Shown in pieces: positions 9,755 through 18,331 of a DNA stretch of 64,000 nt (its first letter is position 1; each line of letters begins with the position of its first letter). Under the pieces are notes generated by a model. It was not told where the DNA came from, searched no databases, and saw only the letters and a program-made list of their open reading frames with translations. The stretch covers positions 744,001-808,000 of the forward strand of contig JACKJP010000002.1 in assembly GCA_020637895.1 (NCBI GenBank). Reading direction: 5' to 3'. This DNA is from Rhodobiaceae bacterium. Its GTDB lineage: Bacteria > Pseudomonadota > Alphaproteobacteria > Rhizobiales > Tepidamorphaceae. Made by a program: the position numbers and the translations under genes.

Positions 9755-10999
9755 TCATGAGCCCGATACTGTTTTGCCCGTCCTGCCGCGCAGCACGATA
9801 AAGCGCCATACCGAAAGCAGGGAGGCCAGCGCCTCTGTGACAACGATCGTGGCGACAATATCGAACAGGGTAACCTGCGGCTGGGTCAGGAGATAGGCAA
9901 GCTTTGCGCCCATCTTCAAAGCCACGATCGCGAAGGCAGCACGGCTTTCGCCCAGTGCGAGCAGACTCTGAAATCCGAGCGTTCCTGCCATGAAGGCAAT
10001 TGGCGCGATGAGCGCGAGGCCTGCCTCCCTTGCACTGAAAGGAATGCCAGCAATCGCAAACTGTTCGCTTGCGCCGATGCCGGCAAGGAAAGGTAACGCG
10101 ATGGCAAGGGCTGATATGGCCCCCGCCGAGATCAACAGGCTGACCTTGCGCTGCCATGCAGAACGGCCGGCAAAATGCGCTGCTGCGAAAATGTTGAAAA
10201 TGCCAAGCGGCAGCAATGTCACGCCTGCCATGGCCGCATAGATCACGTCTATCACCGCGAAATAGCCATCGCCAATCGTACTGGCAAATGCACGGTCGAT
10301 GAAGCGTGCGGAAGATTGCGCCGCCTGGGCGGCAAAGACGGATGTCCAGATCATGAGCCCTGCGGCGCTCGGCGCGAGATCTTTCCAACCAATCCCAATT
10401 GCCGGGCGCCCGCGACGAAAGACAATCAGCGCAAAATACAGCAGCACGGCAAAGCAATAGGCAAAGAAGGCCGCAGGCGTGCCGTCGGCAAACTGAAAAA
10501 GGACGACAAAGCCGGCCACATAAGCAAGCGACACGACAAGCTGCTGGCCGGCAATCAGCGGGTAGCTGCGGGTTTCCAGGTAGCGGTAACGGTAGACAGC
10601 GTAGGGCATCACCATCAGTGAAACGAAAAGCGCGATGTGGCCGTAGAACCGCGCATCTTCGAGCTTCTCGCCTGTAAAGCCGGGGGCAACCACGAGATCA
10701 AAAAGGAAGTACTGGGCGAGAATGGCGAAGGCAGCATAGACGACAAAATAGTCGCCGACGCGCGCGCCTTTCGTTCCATGGAAGTGATTGGCCGCCGCGC
10801 TGGCCATCGTCGTGAAAAGATAGATCTGGATGGCCGTCGACGCCTTGACGACGTCAAGTGCGCTGCCAAAGCCCAGCAGCAATATCAGCACGAGGTCGCG
10901 TGAAAGTTGCGCGGTGATGGAGAGGCCCAGAATGCCTATGTTATGCCTGAGCGACAGACCTGTGTGGAGGCTGCCTTGCGATTGCCCACGCCGCGACAT
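9755..10999 (-). CDS. Polytopic membrane protein, putative Wzx/MATE-like oligosaccharide flippase
   Basis: About 414 residues with around a dozen hydrophobic helices and few charged loops, the layout of polysaccharide flippases of the MVF/MATE superfamily, though the sequence is divergent and no signature motif was recognised. The start at 10999 lies next to the stop of the aminotransferase gene; a longer frame reaching 11140 would overlap that gene and begins with an arginine-rich, non-membrane segment, so it was not used. As last gene of the eight-gene operon with a phosphoglycosyl transferase and glycosyltransferase, a flippase role for the lipid-linked oligosaccharide is the natural inference. 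Confidence 0.75.
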   Translation of the reverse strand: MSRRGQSQGSLHTGLSLRHNIGILGLSITAQLSRDLVLILLLGFGSALDVVKASTAIQIYLFTTMASAAANHFHGTKGARVGDYFVVYAAFAILAQYFLFDLVVAPGFTGEKLEDARFYGHIALFVSLMVMPYAVYRYRYLETRSYPLIAGQQLVVSLAYVAGFVVLFQFADGTPAAFFAYCFAVLLYFALIVFRRGRPAIGIGWKDLAPSAAGLMIWTSVFAAQAAQSSARFIDRAFASTIGDGYFAVIDVIYAAMAGVTLLPLGIFNIFAAAHFAGRSAWQRKVSLLISAGAISALAIALPFLAGIGASEQFAIAGIPFSAREAGLALIAPIAFMAGTLGFQSLLALGESRAAFAIVALKMGAKLAYLLTQPQVTLFDIVATIVVTEALASLLSVWRFIVLRGRTGKTVSGS

Positions 11000-11001
11000 T
11001 G

Positions 11002-12183
11002 CTATCGGACCGTTCCGCTGGTCGCCAGAGCGTCCTTGGCCGATCGGCTGGCTGGCCGCAATTTTTCGATTGCCTGGATGAGCGTCTCGATGACGCGCTC
11101 CTGCTGATCGTCGCTCATACCGGAACCGGAAGGCAGGCAAAGTCCCCGCGAGAACAGATCCTCGCTATGCCGCCCGCCGCGGTAATCGGCGCCGGCGAAG
11201 ACCGGCTGCATGTGCATAGGCTTCCAAAGCGGGCGGGTTTCGATGTCGGCGGCTTCGCAGTGCCTCACAACCTGGCTTATGACGTCGCCCCAATCGCGAT
11301 CGAAAAGCAGGCAGGTCAGCCAGCGGTTGCAGCGCGTGCCGTCTGCCTCCGGCATGAAATCAACGCCCCCTATGATCCCGAGGGCCTCGCGGTAGCGCGC
11401 GAAGATTTGCCGGCGGCGGGCGACCTTCGCTTCGATCTGCTCCAGCTGCCCGATACCGATTGCCGCGGAAATATTCGACAGACGGTAATTGTACCCGATT
11501 TCGGTATGCTCGTAGTGGACGGCCGCCTGCCGCGCCTGCTGGGACAGATAACGCGCCTGGGCCACGAAAGCGGGGTCATCGGAGAGCAGCATGCCGCCGC
11601 CCGATGTCGTGATGATCTTGTTGCCGTTGAAGGACAGGATCGCGGCCCTCGCCCCCTTGCCGCTGTGCAGCGCGCCAGACCACGATCCGAGCGCCTCGGC
11701 GCTGTCGCATATGACGGGAACGCCATAGGTCTCCGCAGCAGCGACGATGCGCTTCAAATCCGAGCACTGACCATAAAGGTCTGCCGGGACGATGGCGGCG
11801 GGAAGTGTATTGCTGTACGCCGCAGCCTTCAGTTCCGTTTCGATCAAATCGGCATCGATCGTCCAGCGTGCCGGGTCCACATCGAAGAAGACCGGCCGCG
11901 CCCCGACGTAATCGACCGGCGACACCCCTCCGATAAAGGTCATCGAAGGCAGCCACACCGTATCGCCCGCGCCGACACCAAGCAGGCGTAACGCAAGATG
12001 CAATGCGGCGGTGCCGCTCGAAAGGGCGACAGCGTGCTTAATACCGGTATAGCCGACCATGTCGTTTTCGAAGCGCTCGAGCATCGGGCCCGCCGGCGCC
12101 ACGAAATTGCTGTCGAACGCGGCATCGACCAATTCCCTTTCGCGGCCGGCAATGTGCGGCGGGGAAAGAAATATCCTCGTCAA
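11002..12183 (-). CDS. DegT/DnrJ/EryC1 family aminotransferase, PglE-like
   Basis: A 393-residue PLP enzyme: ALSSGTAALHLAL near residues 52-64, the PLP-binding Asp in CDSAEALGSW (D160) and PLP-Lys in SFNGNKIITTSGGGM (K189). The sequence is of the PglE/LegC/PseC branch, which puts an amino group on C4 of UDP-4-keto-6-deoxy-GlcNAc. It overlaps the sugar transferase gene by 4 bases (ATGA) and is followed directly by the putative flippase. The PglF-like dehydratase on the other strand could provide its substrate. No PglD-type acetyltransferase is seen, so the product may keep a free 4-amino group or be modified by an enzyme elsewhere. Confidence 0.93.
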   Translation of the reverse strand: MTRIFLSPPHIAGRERELVDAAFDSNFVAPAGPMLERFENDMVGYTGIKHAVALSSGTAALHLALRLLGVGAGDTVWLPSMTFIGGVSPVDYVGARPVFFDVDPARWTIDADLIETELKAAAYSNTLPAAIVPADLYGQCSDLKRIVAAAETYGVPVICDSAEALGSWSGALHSGKGARAAILSFNGNKIITTSGGGMLLSDDPAFVAQARYLSQQARQAAVHYEHTEIGYNYRLSNISAAIGIGQLEQIEAKVARRRQIFARYREALGIIGGVDFMPEADGTRCNRWLTCLLFDRDWGDVISQVVRHCEAADIETRPLWKPMHMQPVFAGADYRGGRHSEDLFSRGLCLPSGSGMSDDQQERVIETLIQAIEKLRPASRSAKDALATSGTVR

Positions 12184-12836
12184 AGTCGCGCCCCCGATTT
12201 CCAGTCCACCAGCGTTCTGCCCATCAGAATGAAATCGGTCGCAAGGCGGTAGTTGTCGATATAATCCAGTGTCATGCGCACCTTGGCCGGAAATATGATG
12301 TCGCGATTATAGGCTTCCGGATCGTCCTGCCCTGCAAGGATCTGCTCCTCGTTGCGAAACGCCAGCGAACCGGGACCGGTGACGCCAGGCCTTACATTCA
12401 GGATTCTGCGCCATTCGAGCGGCAGATCGCGATACATCTCTTCCACATCCGGCCGCGGACCGACAAAACTCATATCGCCGCGAAGAACGTTCAACAATTG
12501 CGGCAGTTCGTCGAGCTTTGTTCGGCGCAGAAATGCGCCGAGCCGGGTTATCCTCGGATCGCCTGCGGCAGTGACGTGCGTCGTGATTTTCACTGAAGGA
12601 CGCATCGTCCTGATCTTGATGAGCGTGAACGGCCGGCCATAAAGTCCGATCCGCCGTTGCCGGAACAATCCCGGGTTGCCCGTATCCGCCCTTGCGGCAA
12701 GGGCAAGCAGGACGATCAACCACCACAACATGACCATCAGAATGGCCGCGCCGCCAAAATCGATGCTTCGTTTGACGAACGCCCGCGGCTGCGGGATACC
12801 GAACCGCCGTTCGCCGGCTTCAAGAGGAAGGCTCAT
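12180..12836 (-). CDS. Bacterial sugar transferase, PglC/WcaJ-type phosphoglycosyl transferase
   Basis: A 218-residue monotopic phosphoglycosyl transferase. It has VKRSIDFGGAAI and a hydrophobic re-entrant helix near 25-48, then FRQRRIGLYGRPFTLIKIRTM, the catalytic Asp-Glu pair D109-E110 in RRTKLDELPQLLNVLRGDMS, and FVGPRPD. It transfers a sugar-1-phosphate from a UDP-sugar to undecaprenyl phosphate at the cytoplasmic face, starting glycan assembly. The short form without the N-terminal CapD-like membrane domain matches PglC, which uses bacillosamine-type sugars, consistent with the PglE- and PglF-like neighbours. Its start lies inside the end of the sulfotransferase gene (17-base overlap). 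Confidence 0.95.
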   Translation of the reverse strand: MSLPLEAGERRFGIPQPRAFVKRSIDFGGAAILMVMLWWLIVLLALAARADTGNPGLFRQRRIGLYGRPFTLIKIRTMRPSVKITTHVTAAGDPRITRLGAFLRRTKLDELPQLLNVLRGDMSFVGPRPDVEEMYRDLPLEWRRILNVRPGVTGPGSLAFRNEEQILAGQDDPEAYNRDIIFPAKVRMTLDYIDNYRLATDFILMGRTLVDWKSGARL

Positions 12837-13677
12837 AGCCGTGAACCTTCAATACCGGCGCCATGACATCAAGCGCCGTGTCGGTGAAAAGATCCCGAGA
12901 TTGCCGCCAGCTGCCGCCGCGATCGCGGATAGTGGCAAGGGCCGAACGGGGGACCCGGCTTCCTACGTCCTCGCCATACCATTGGCCCAGCCGCTCCAGA
13001 ATCTGGCCGGGGTCCGAGACGAACTCTTCGTAGCGTATCGCAAACATCTTTTCCTGCGGCATGACCGAGAATGCAGCGTCGCTTGCAAGAACGCACTCGG
13101 CCCACTGTCGCGCACATAGTTCAACCAGTTCATGGGCCGCAGCATAGCTGTTCATGCCAGGAAAACGCGGGCCCCAAAGTGCCTGCCGCCGTGACGTCGA
13201 ACGCATCTGGTGCCAGCGATTTTCCAGAAAGCGGAGGGCGTAGTGCGGGATATCCCCGGGCGGTGCAAAGCGCAGCTTTCGCAGCAGATAGGCCGGTTCG
13301 ATGCCGGCAGTCCATCGACGCATCGCCGACAGCGTCACGTCACGGCCGTCTCGCACAAGGTAAAGATAGCGCGCCTCGGGAATGATGCTGTCGACATACG
13401 GTACGCGCAGTGAGTTGGCGCATGTCTTTTCAACGATGACGGACGCGGTGGTTGCTCTTTGGATCCTGTCGAAAGCCCGTCTGACGTATGGTCGCGCCGC
13501 ACCCGCGGCAGCCGGCGGAATGGCATCGTCCGGCCAGTTGGTATTGCCGTGCCGCCAGATCAGGTTGATCTCGTCGCAGGGCCAGGTGGCCCATCCCGGA
13601 ATGGCCGTGAGCGTGTCGCGCAGCATGTTGGTGCCTGAACGGCCCGCTCCAATGATGACCAATGGACGCATGGTCAT
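12820..13677 (-). CDS. Sulfotransferase family protein (PAPS-dependent)
   Basis: About 285 residues from the ATG at 13677, which forms an ATGA overlap with the upstream glycosyltransferase; a longer frame to 13719 lies within that gene. The 5'-phosphosulfate loop is VIIGAGRSGTNMLRDTL (residues 7-23) and the 3'-phosphate motif is LVRDGRDVTLS with R109 and S117 spaced as in canonical sulfotransferases. It should transfer sulfate from PAPS, made by the CysD/CysNC pair of this locus, to a sugar hydroxyl. Position between a glycosyltransferase and the initiating phosphoglycosyl transferase suggests it acts on the oligosaccharide built by this operon. Acceptor unknown. Confidence 0.9.
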   Translation of the reverse strand: MTMRPLVIIGAGRSGTNMLRDTLTAIPGWATWPCDEINLIWRHGNTNWPDDAIPPAAAGAARPYVRRAFDRIQRATTASVIVEKTCANSLRVPYVDSIIPEARYLYLVRDGRDVTLSAMRRWTAGIEPAYLLRKLRFAPPGDIPHYALRFLENRWHQMRSTSRRQALWGPRFPGMNSYAAAHELVELCARQWAECVLASDAAFSVMPQEKMFAIRYEEFVSDPGQILERLGQWYGEDVGSRVPRSALATIRDRGGSWRQSRDLFTDTALDVMAPVLKVHGYEPSS

Positions 13678-14873
13678 GCCGCATCTTCCGTCTGCAGCGC
13701 ACTCATCAGCGACAGCCATTTCGCGCGCGTTCGCTCAAGCGAGAACGTCTCCGACAGTCCGCGCGCGGACTTCTTCATTTCATCGAGGTCCGTTCGGGCG
13801 GTCGCTTCGATCTGCCGCGCCACATCCGCGACGGACGCATTGGCATCGAGGACCGCGCCGGCGCCCGCATCATCGATCATGCGTGCAAGACTGCAATCGT
13901 CGGCGACGAGCGCAAGGATCGGGCGCCCAGCGGCCAGATAGGTCAATGTCTTCGATGGAAACGCATAATGCGCGATCACATGATCCAGAGAGATTACCGC
14001 AACATCGCTCCGACAGATTTGCAGGAACGCTTCCCGCGGTGTTCTCAACCCGTGGAAAACAACGTTCCCGATGTTGCCGCTGCGAACGATTTTCTCAAGT
14101 TCTGGCTTCACCTGCCCTTCGCCGACAAGATCGAGTTGCGCCAATGCCGGGTCGATCCTGCCAAAGGCCTCAACCAGTTTCTCCAGATTTTGAAACCGGC
14201 CGAGATTGCCGGCGAAAATAAACCTCACCGCCGCGCCACTCCCGGTGCGCCGTTCGTCGATCGGGGGTTCTTCCGCGCCAATGGCAAAATTGTTTATGAC
14301 CGACACCGGACCGGTTGCCGCGCCGCGCGCCTTCAGGCTCGCAACCATGTCATCGCCCGGTACGACAATCGCGTCCGCAGCGTTGACCGTGCGCGCGTCG
14401 AGCCATTTCAGCCACCGCGAGAAACGGCCATCGGGCATCATGCCGGACGCTACCGCAATTTCCGGGTAGATGTCCTGAACGTGATAGAGGAACTTCGCGC
14501 CCCTGAGCGCCGCAATCCAACGCAATAGCGCGCCCTGCAACACTGGCGGCATGGATGCGGTCCAGATCAGGTCCGGGCGGCGGGCAAAGGCCAGGGCAAC
14601 GGCCGCCATCAGGACGAACGCGAAACTGTTGACCCTGCGGCGGAGACCGCGACCGCCCTCCGCAAGCAGCGGCAGGCGGCGTATCGAAACGCCACCCCTC
14701 GTTTCGCTCCAGGGCTGTCGCGGAATGCCTGCTTCCGGCTTGTAGGAAGGCTGCGCGGTAACGATCGTCACATCATGACCGGCCTCGACAAGCCATCGCG
14801 ACATTTCCCTGAGCATCGTCGCATATGGCGGCGTATCGGGGTGAAAGTAGCGGTAAGCGATAAGTATCCGCAT
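13674..14873 (-). CDS. GT4-family glycosyltransferase, WbuB-like
   Basis: A 399-residue GT-B glycosyltransferase. The N-terminus (MRILIAYRYFHPDTPPYATM) and VTIVTAQPSYKPE resemble WbuB/WbjE-type enzymes, annotated as L-fucosamine transferases; the donor-binding half has IFAGNLGRFQNLEKL and a FPSKTLTYLAAGRPILALV segment. It lies 9 bases after the UDP-L-FucNAc synthase gene and overlaps the sulfotransferase by 4 bases. It is therefore likely to add L-FucNAc (or a related N-acetylfucosamine) to the lipid-linked first sugar. The donor assignment rests on context and family resemblance. Confidence 0.9.
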   Translation of the reverse strand: MRILIAYRYFHPDTPPYATMLREMSRWLVEAGHDVTIVTAQPSYKPEAGIPRQPWSETRGGVSIRRLPLLAEGGRGLRRRVNSFAFVLMAAVALAFARRPDLIWTASMPPVLQGALLRWIAALRGAKFLYHVQDIYPEIAVASGMMPDGRFSRWLKWLDARTVNAADAIVVPGDDMVASLKARGAATGPVSVINNFAIGAEEPPIDERRTGSGAAVRFIFAGNLGRFQNLEKLVEAFGRIDPALAQLDLVGEGQVKPELEKIVRSGNIGNVVFHGLRTPREAFLQICRSDVAVISLDHVIAHYAFPSKTLTYLAAGRPILALVADDCSLARMIDDAGAGAVLDANASVADVARQIEATARTDLDEMKKSARGLSETFSLERTRAKWLSLMSALQTEDAA

Positions 14874-14882
14874 CGCAGATTT

Positions 14883-16031
14883 TCAGGAAATGCTTGGCTG
14901 CGTGCCATGCCAGCGCTCGTTGAGACCGGCAGTGCCGAGAATCAGCCGGACGACGCGTTGCGACGTATTGGTGATCTGGTAATCAACAGGAACAGGCGGG
15001 ATTTCGCCGGCCGCAAAATCGGCCATCGCCATGGTGACGCCGTCAATAATCGTTTGCGAGGCGAGCCCCGTCACGATGATCGAACCGGTATCGAGCGCTT
15101 CAGGCCGCTCGATGGCGTTGCGGATCGTCACCGCCGGAAAGCCGAGAATCGATGCTTCCTCGCTGATCGTGCCGGAATCGGAGATGGCGCAGCCGGCTGA
15201 CATCTGCAGCCTGTTGTAGTCATGGAAGCCGAACGGTTTCAGGAGATGGAGATCGTCGGGGATTTTTCGGCCCATCTCATCGATCCGCTTGCGTGTGCGC
15301 GGGTGGGTCGAGACGATCACGGGCTTTCCATGCTGGCGCGCCAGGACCGTCAGCGCATTGAGTATAGATGACAGATTGTCTTCCCGATCGACGTTTTCTT
15401 CGCGGTGAAAGGAGGCGATGAAATATCCGCCCGGCTGCAGATTGAGCCGGGCAAGGATGTCGCTTTCCTCGATCTTCTTCCGGTACGTGGCGAGCACTTC
15501 GGCCATGGGCGAGCCGGTCAGATAGATGCGCCGTTGCGGCAATCCTTCGGCAATCAGATGGCGCCTTGCATGTTCGGTGTAGACCAGATTGAAATCGGCG
15601 ATGTGATCGACCATGCGTCGATTGAGTTCTTCGGGAACATCAAGATCGAAACAACGATTTCCGGCTTCCATGTGATAGACGGGAACGCGGTTCTTGCGTG
15701 CCGGCAGCGCGGCTACACAGGAGTTCGTGTCGCCGAGGATGAGGACAGCGTCGGGCCTTTCCTCCCGTATTACCCGGTCGGCCGAAATGATGACGTTGCC
15801 CATCGTCTGCGATGCGGTCTCGCCGGCGGCTTCAAGGAAGTGCTTCGGTTTCGGCAAATCGAGATCCCTGAAGAAGACCTCGTTCAGCTCGTAGTCGTAA
15901 TTCTGCCCTGTATGAACGAGCACGAGCTCGACCGTACGCTGAAGGCGGTGAATGACCGCGGCAAGGCGAATGATTTCCGGCCGCGTCCCGACGATCACCA
16001 TGACCTTCATGCTGGCGAGGCGGTTCATCAC
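14883..16031 (-). CDS. UDP-N-acetylglucosamine 2-epimerase family; probable UDP-L-FucNAc synthase (CapG/WbjD/FnlC type)
   Basis: A 382-residue protein of the WecB family, with VMVIVGTRPEIIRLAAVI at the N-terminus, ILGDTNSCVAALPARK, and the C-terminal ISDSGTISEEASILGFPAVTIR segment that binds the UDP moiety. Alone it would be called a UDP-GlcNAc 2-epimerase, but it follows CapE- and CapF-type genes with 4-base overlaps. In that three-gene set it performs the last step, C2-epimerisation to UDP-N-acetyl-L-fucosamine. The start at 16031 gives an ATGA overlap with the CapF-like gene. Confidence 0.93.
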   Translation of the reverse strand: MMNRLASMKVMVIVGTRPEIIRLAAVIHRLQRTVELVLVHTGQNYDYELNEVFFRDLDLPKPKHFLEAAGETASQTMGNVIISADRVIREERPDAVLILGDTNSCVAALPARKNRVPVYHMEAGNRCFDLDVPEELNRRMVDHIADFNLVYTEHARRHLIAEGLPQRRIYLTGSPMAEVLATYRKKIEESDILARLNLQPGGYFIASFHREENVDREDNLSSILNALTVLARQHGKPVIVSTHPRTRKRIDEMGRKIPDDLHLLKPFGFHDYNRLQMSAGCAISDSGTISEEASILGFPAVTIRNAIERPEALDTGSIIVTGLASQTIIDGVTMAMADFAAGEIPPVPVDYQITNTSQRVVRLILGTAGLNERWHGTQPSIS

Positions 16032-17113
16032 ACGGTCTCCGCATAAGTATCGGGATTGTCCGGATCGAAAATGTCATGCGACCAGAAGAGCGTCAGCAAC
16101 TCCCCATCGCCGGTATTGGTGATGTTGTGTGTATGCAGCGTCGGCATGTCGACGAAGACCGGTTCTTTCCCGTTCACGTCGAAATCAACGGTTACATCTG
16201 AAAACAGGCGTCGGATCGATATTCGTGCCGTGCCGGCAAGGACGACGAAACGCTCAACCTTGTGGAAGTGGAAATGATTGCCACGGGTAATTCCCGGCAA
16301 GGTGGTGGAAAAGAAGCACTGACCGCCATTGCGTTCCTTGACGCACTCAAACAGCGAACCCCGCTGGTCGGCGCGGCGTTCGAGCGCAAAGGGATATGCG
16401 GCCGGGAACAGGACCGACCGATAGGTGTTGAAAAGATCCAGATCGAAGCTATCCCGCAAATCGGGAACGATCCCGTCGCGGTAATCGGCATGCATGGCAG
16501 CGATCTTTCCGGCGACTGCTGCAACGGAGGTCTCTCGGCCAGACGGCCGCAATTGGCCGGATGAACGACTTTCGAGCGCGTCGGCAAAGATCTCCGCCGC
16601 CTCGCTGTAGTGCATCAGTTCCACCGGATTGTCGCCATGAATGCCGGGCCTGTCGCCGGCCGCGATCTGATGGCAGAAGGTCGCGACGAAAGAATTGTAA
16701 TTAGGCCTTGTATATTCGCCGAACAGGTTCGGCAGGACGATCTCGCAGAACGGTGAGCCGATTGCGGCAAGAATATCCGCCGCATCGGCCTTCGCATCGC
16801 CGTAGACATTGCTCAGATCCCGCTGGATCGAAGATGCGTAGACGATCAGCGGCGACACGCCATTATCGGAGATGGCTGCGGCGAGATCGCGCGCGGGCGC
16901 CAGGTTGCCGTCCCTGACTTCACTGTCGGCACCCCGATTGACACCCGCCAGATGAACGATCGCATCGCAATCCTTCACGAAGGCGCCGAGCTTTACTGAG
17001 TCTGCAAATATGTCGCGCCCTGCAATCGCGACCTCGTGCCCGGCAACATGCGTCAGGCGGCAGCGCAGATGAAAGCCAAACTGGCCCGCGCCACCGGTAA
17101 TCCCGATCTTCAT
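16028..17113 (-). CDS. capF: CapF/WbjC/FnlB-type bifunctional epimerase-reductase
   Basis: A 361-residue two-domain protein. The N-terminal SDR domain starts GITGGAGQFGFHLRCRL; the C-terminal 115 residues form a cupin with a histidine-rich RGNHFHFHKVERFVVLAG motif and LHTHNITN. This SDR-plus-cupin layout is diagnostic for CapF of Staphylococcus aureus and WbjC of Pseudomonas, which complete the epimerisation and reduce the C4 ketone to give the 6-deoxy-L-talose intermediate of UDP-L-FucNAc synthesis. It overlaps both neighbours by 4 bases, between the CapE- and CapG-type genes, in pathway order. Confidence 0.95.
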   Translation of the reverse strand: MKIGITGGAGQFGFHLRCRLTHVAGHEVAIAGRDIFADSVKLGAFVKDCDAIVHLAGVNRGADSEVRDGNLAPARDLAAAISDNGVSPLIVYASSIQRDLSNVYGDAKADAADILAAIGSPFCEIVLPNLFGEYTRPNYNSFVATFCHQIAAGDRPGIHGDNPVELMHYSEAAEIFADALESRSSGQLRPSGRETSVAAVAGKIAAMHADYRDGIVPDLRDSFDLDLFNTYRSVLFPAAYPFALERRADQRGSLFECVKERNGGQCFFSTTLPGITRGNHFHFHKVERFVVLAGTARISIRRLFSDVTVDFDVNGKEPVFVDMPTLHTHNITNTGDGELLTLFWSHDIFDPDNPDTYAETV

Positions 17114-18135
17114 GCGGCAGCCCCGATGCCCGCCTCGCGAAGCCCTTCCTGGATGATCGGCAGAGTCAGCAGCAGTTCCTTCGTCTGCTCAAGATCGAGC
17201 TGCGAGGTGTTGTGGGAATGGTAGTCGTCGTTCTCGCCGACTTCCCTGTGCCCCTCCTGAAAGAATGCGGCGTAGTTGAGACTGCGGGTATCGACGGGTA
17301 TGCGGTAATAGTCGCCCATGTCTTCCGCACGGGCGAGCTCCGCCGCGGTCGCCAATGTCTCGTAGAGCTTCTCGCCGTGCCGCTCGCCGATGGTGCGGAT
17401 CTCGACATCTGAACGGAAAAGCTGACGCATCGCCTCGGCCAGAATGCCCATATTCGAAGCCGGCGCCTTGCGGATGAAAATATCGCCCTGTTCGGCATTG
17501 TGAAAAGCATGCTCGACCAGTTCCACCGTCTGCGGCAATGGCAGCAGGAAACGGGTCATTTCCGGGTCCGTGACTGTCAGCGGCCGGCCCTTCAACAGCA
17601 GGTCGATGAACAGCGGGATTACGCTCCCGCGCGATCCCATGACATTGCCGTAGCGTACAACCGAAAATACCGTTTGCGGCGAAACCGTTTCGCGAGCCTT
17701 GGCCGCGACCAGTTTCTCCATCAGGCCTTTCGTCATGCCCATCGCGTTGATCGGCAATACCGCCTTGTCGGTCGACAGCAGCACGCATTTCCGGACGCCT
17801 GAATCGACCGCAGCATCGATGACATTCTGCGAACCCAGGACGTTCGTGCGGACCGCTTCTATCGGGAAAAATTCGCAGGACGGCACCTGCTTGAGCGCGG
17901 CTGCATGAAAGACGAAATCCATGCCCTGCATCGCCCGGTCGACAGCGGCACGGTCGCGGACGTCGCCGATGATGAATTCAAGCCGCTCATCGGCGATCCG
18001 CGAACGCAGCGTGTGCTGCTTTTCCTCATCGCGCGAGAATATACGGATGCGCGCATAGCCGTTATCCAGCAGATGACGCAGCATGGTTTGGCCAAAAGAC
18101 CCCGTGCCGCCCGTGATCAACGCAGAGAAGCTCAA
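17110..18135 (-). CDS. capE: CapE/WbjB/FnlA-type UDP-GlcNAc 4,6-dehydratase/epimerase
   Basis: A 341-residue SDR enzyme: ITGGTGSFGQTMLRHLL at the N-terminus, HAAALKQVPSCEF, and LSTDKAVLPINAMGMTKGLMEKL, where Met replaces the usual SDR tyrosine as in inverting 4,6-dehydratases. It converts UDP-GlcNAc to a 4-keto-6-deoxy-L-hexosamine, the first step to UDP-L-FucNAc. The start is TTG at 18135 with a GAGG ribosome-binding site about 8 bases upstream; no in-frame ATG precedes the nucleotide-binding motif. It is the first gene of the eight-gene leftward operon ending at 9755. Confidence 0.95.
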   Translation of the reverse strand: MSFSALITGGTGSFGQTMLRHLLDNGYARIRIFSRDEEKQHTLRSRIADERLEFIIGDVRDRAAVDRAMQGMDFVFHAAALKQVPSCEFFPIEAVRTNVLGSQNVIDAAVDSGVRKCVLLSTDKAVLPINAMGMTKGLMEKLVAAKARETVSPQTVFSVVRYGNVMGSRGSVIPLFIDLLLKGRPLTVTDPEMTRFLLPLPQTVELVEHAFHNAEQGDIFIRKAPASNMGILAEAMRQLFRSDVEIRTIGERHGEKLYETLATAAELARAEDMGDYYRIPVDTRSLNYAAFFQEGHREVGENDDYHSHNTSQLDLEQTKELLLTLPIIQEGLREAGIGAAA

Positions 18136-18331
18136 AAGAAAACCTCAAAATCTTGTCAAATTGCCGAAGCGGAAAAAGAATCAACGCAAAAGCCGGTGCC
18201 TGACACTAACATGATTTATGGGGCTTCCCAGCCCGCAAGCGCGGTAGAATGAGGCGATCGTCAGCTTTGCGAAGCGCTTCTGCCATCAATCGTGAACAGG
18301 ACTTTCGACCGGCCGGTGAATGCTTGTACAC

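Noticed and set aside
8412..10457. A 681-codon open frame on the minus strand over the PglF-like gene
   Set aside because: It is antisense to clear dehydratase motifs and to the flippase boundary; its translation is rich in Arg, His and Cys with no domain. High-GC codon bias creates such frames.
18221..18234. GGGCT-TCCC-AGCCC hairpin downstream of the sulfotransferase at 18332
   Set aside because: Five-base stem and no T-run on the minus strand; not a convincing terminator.
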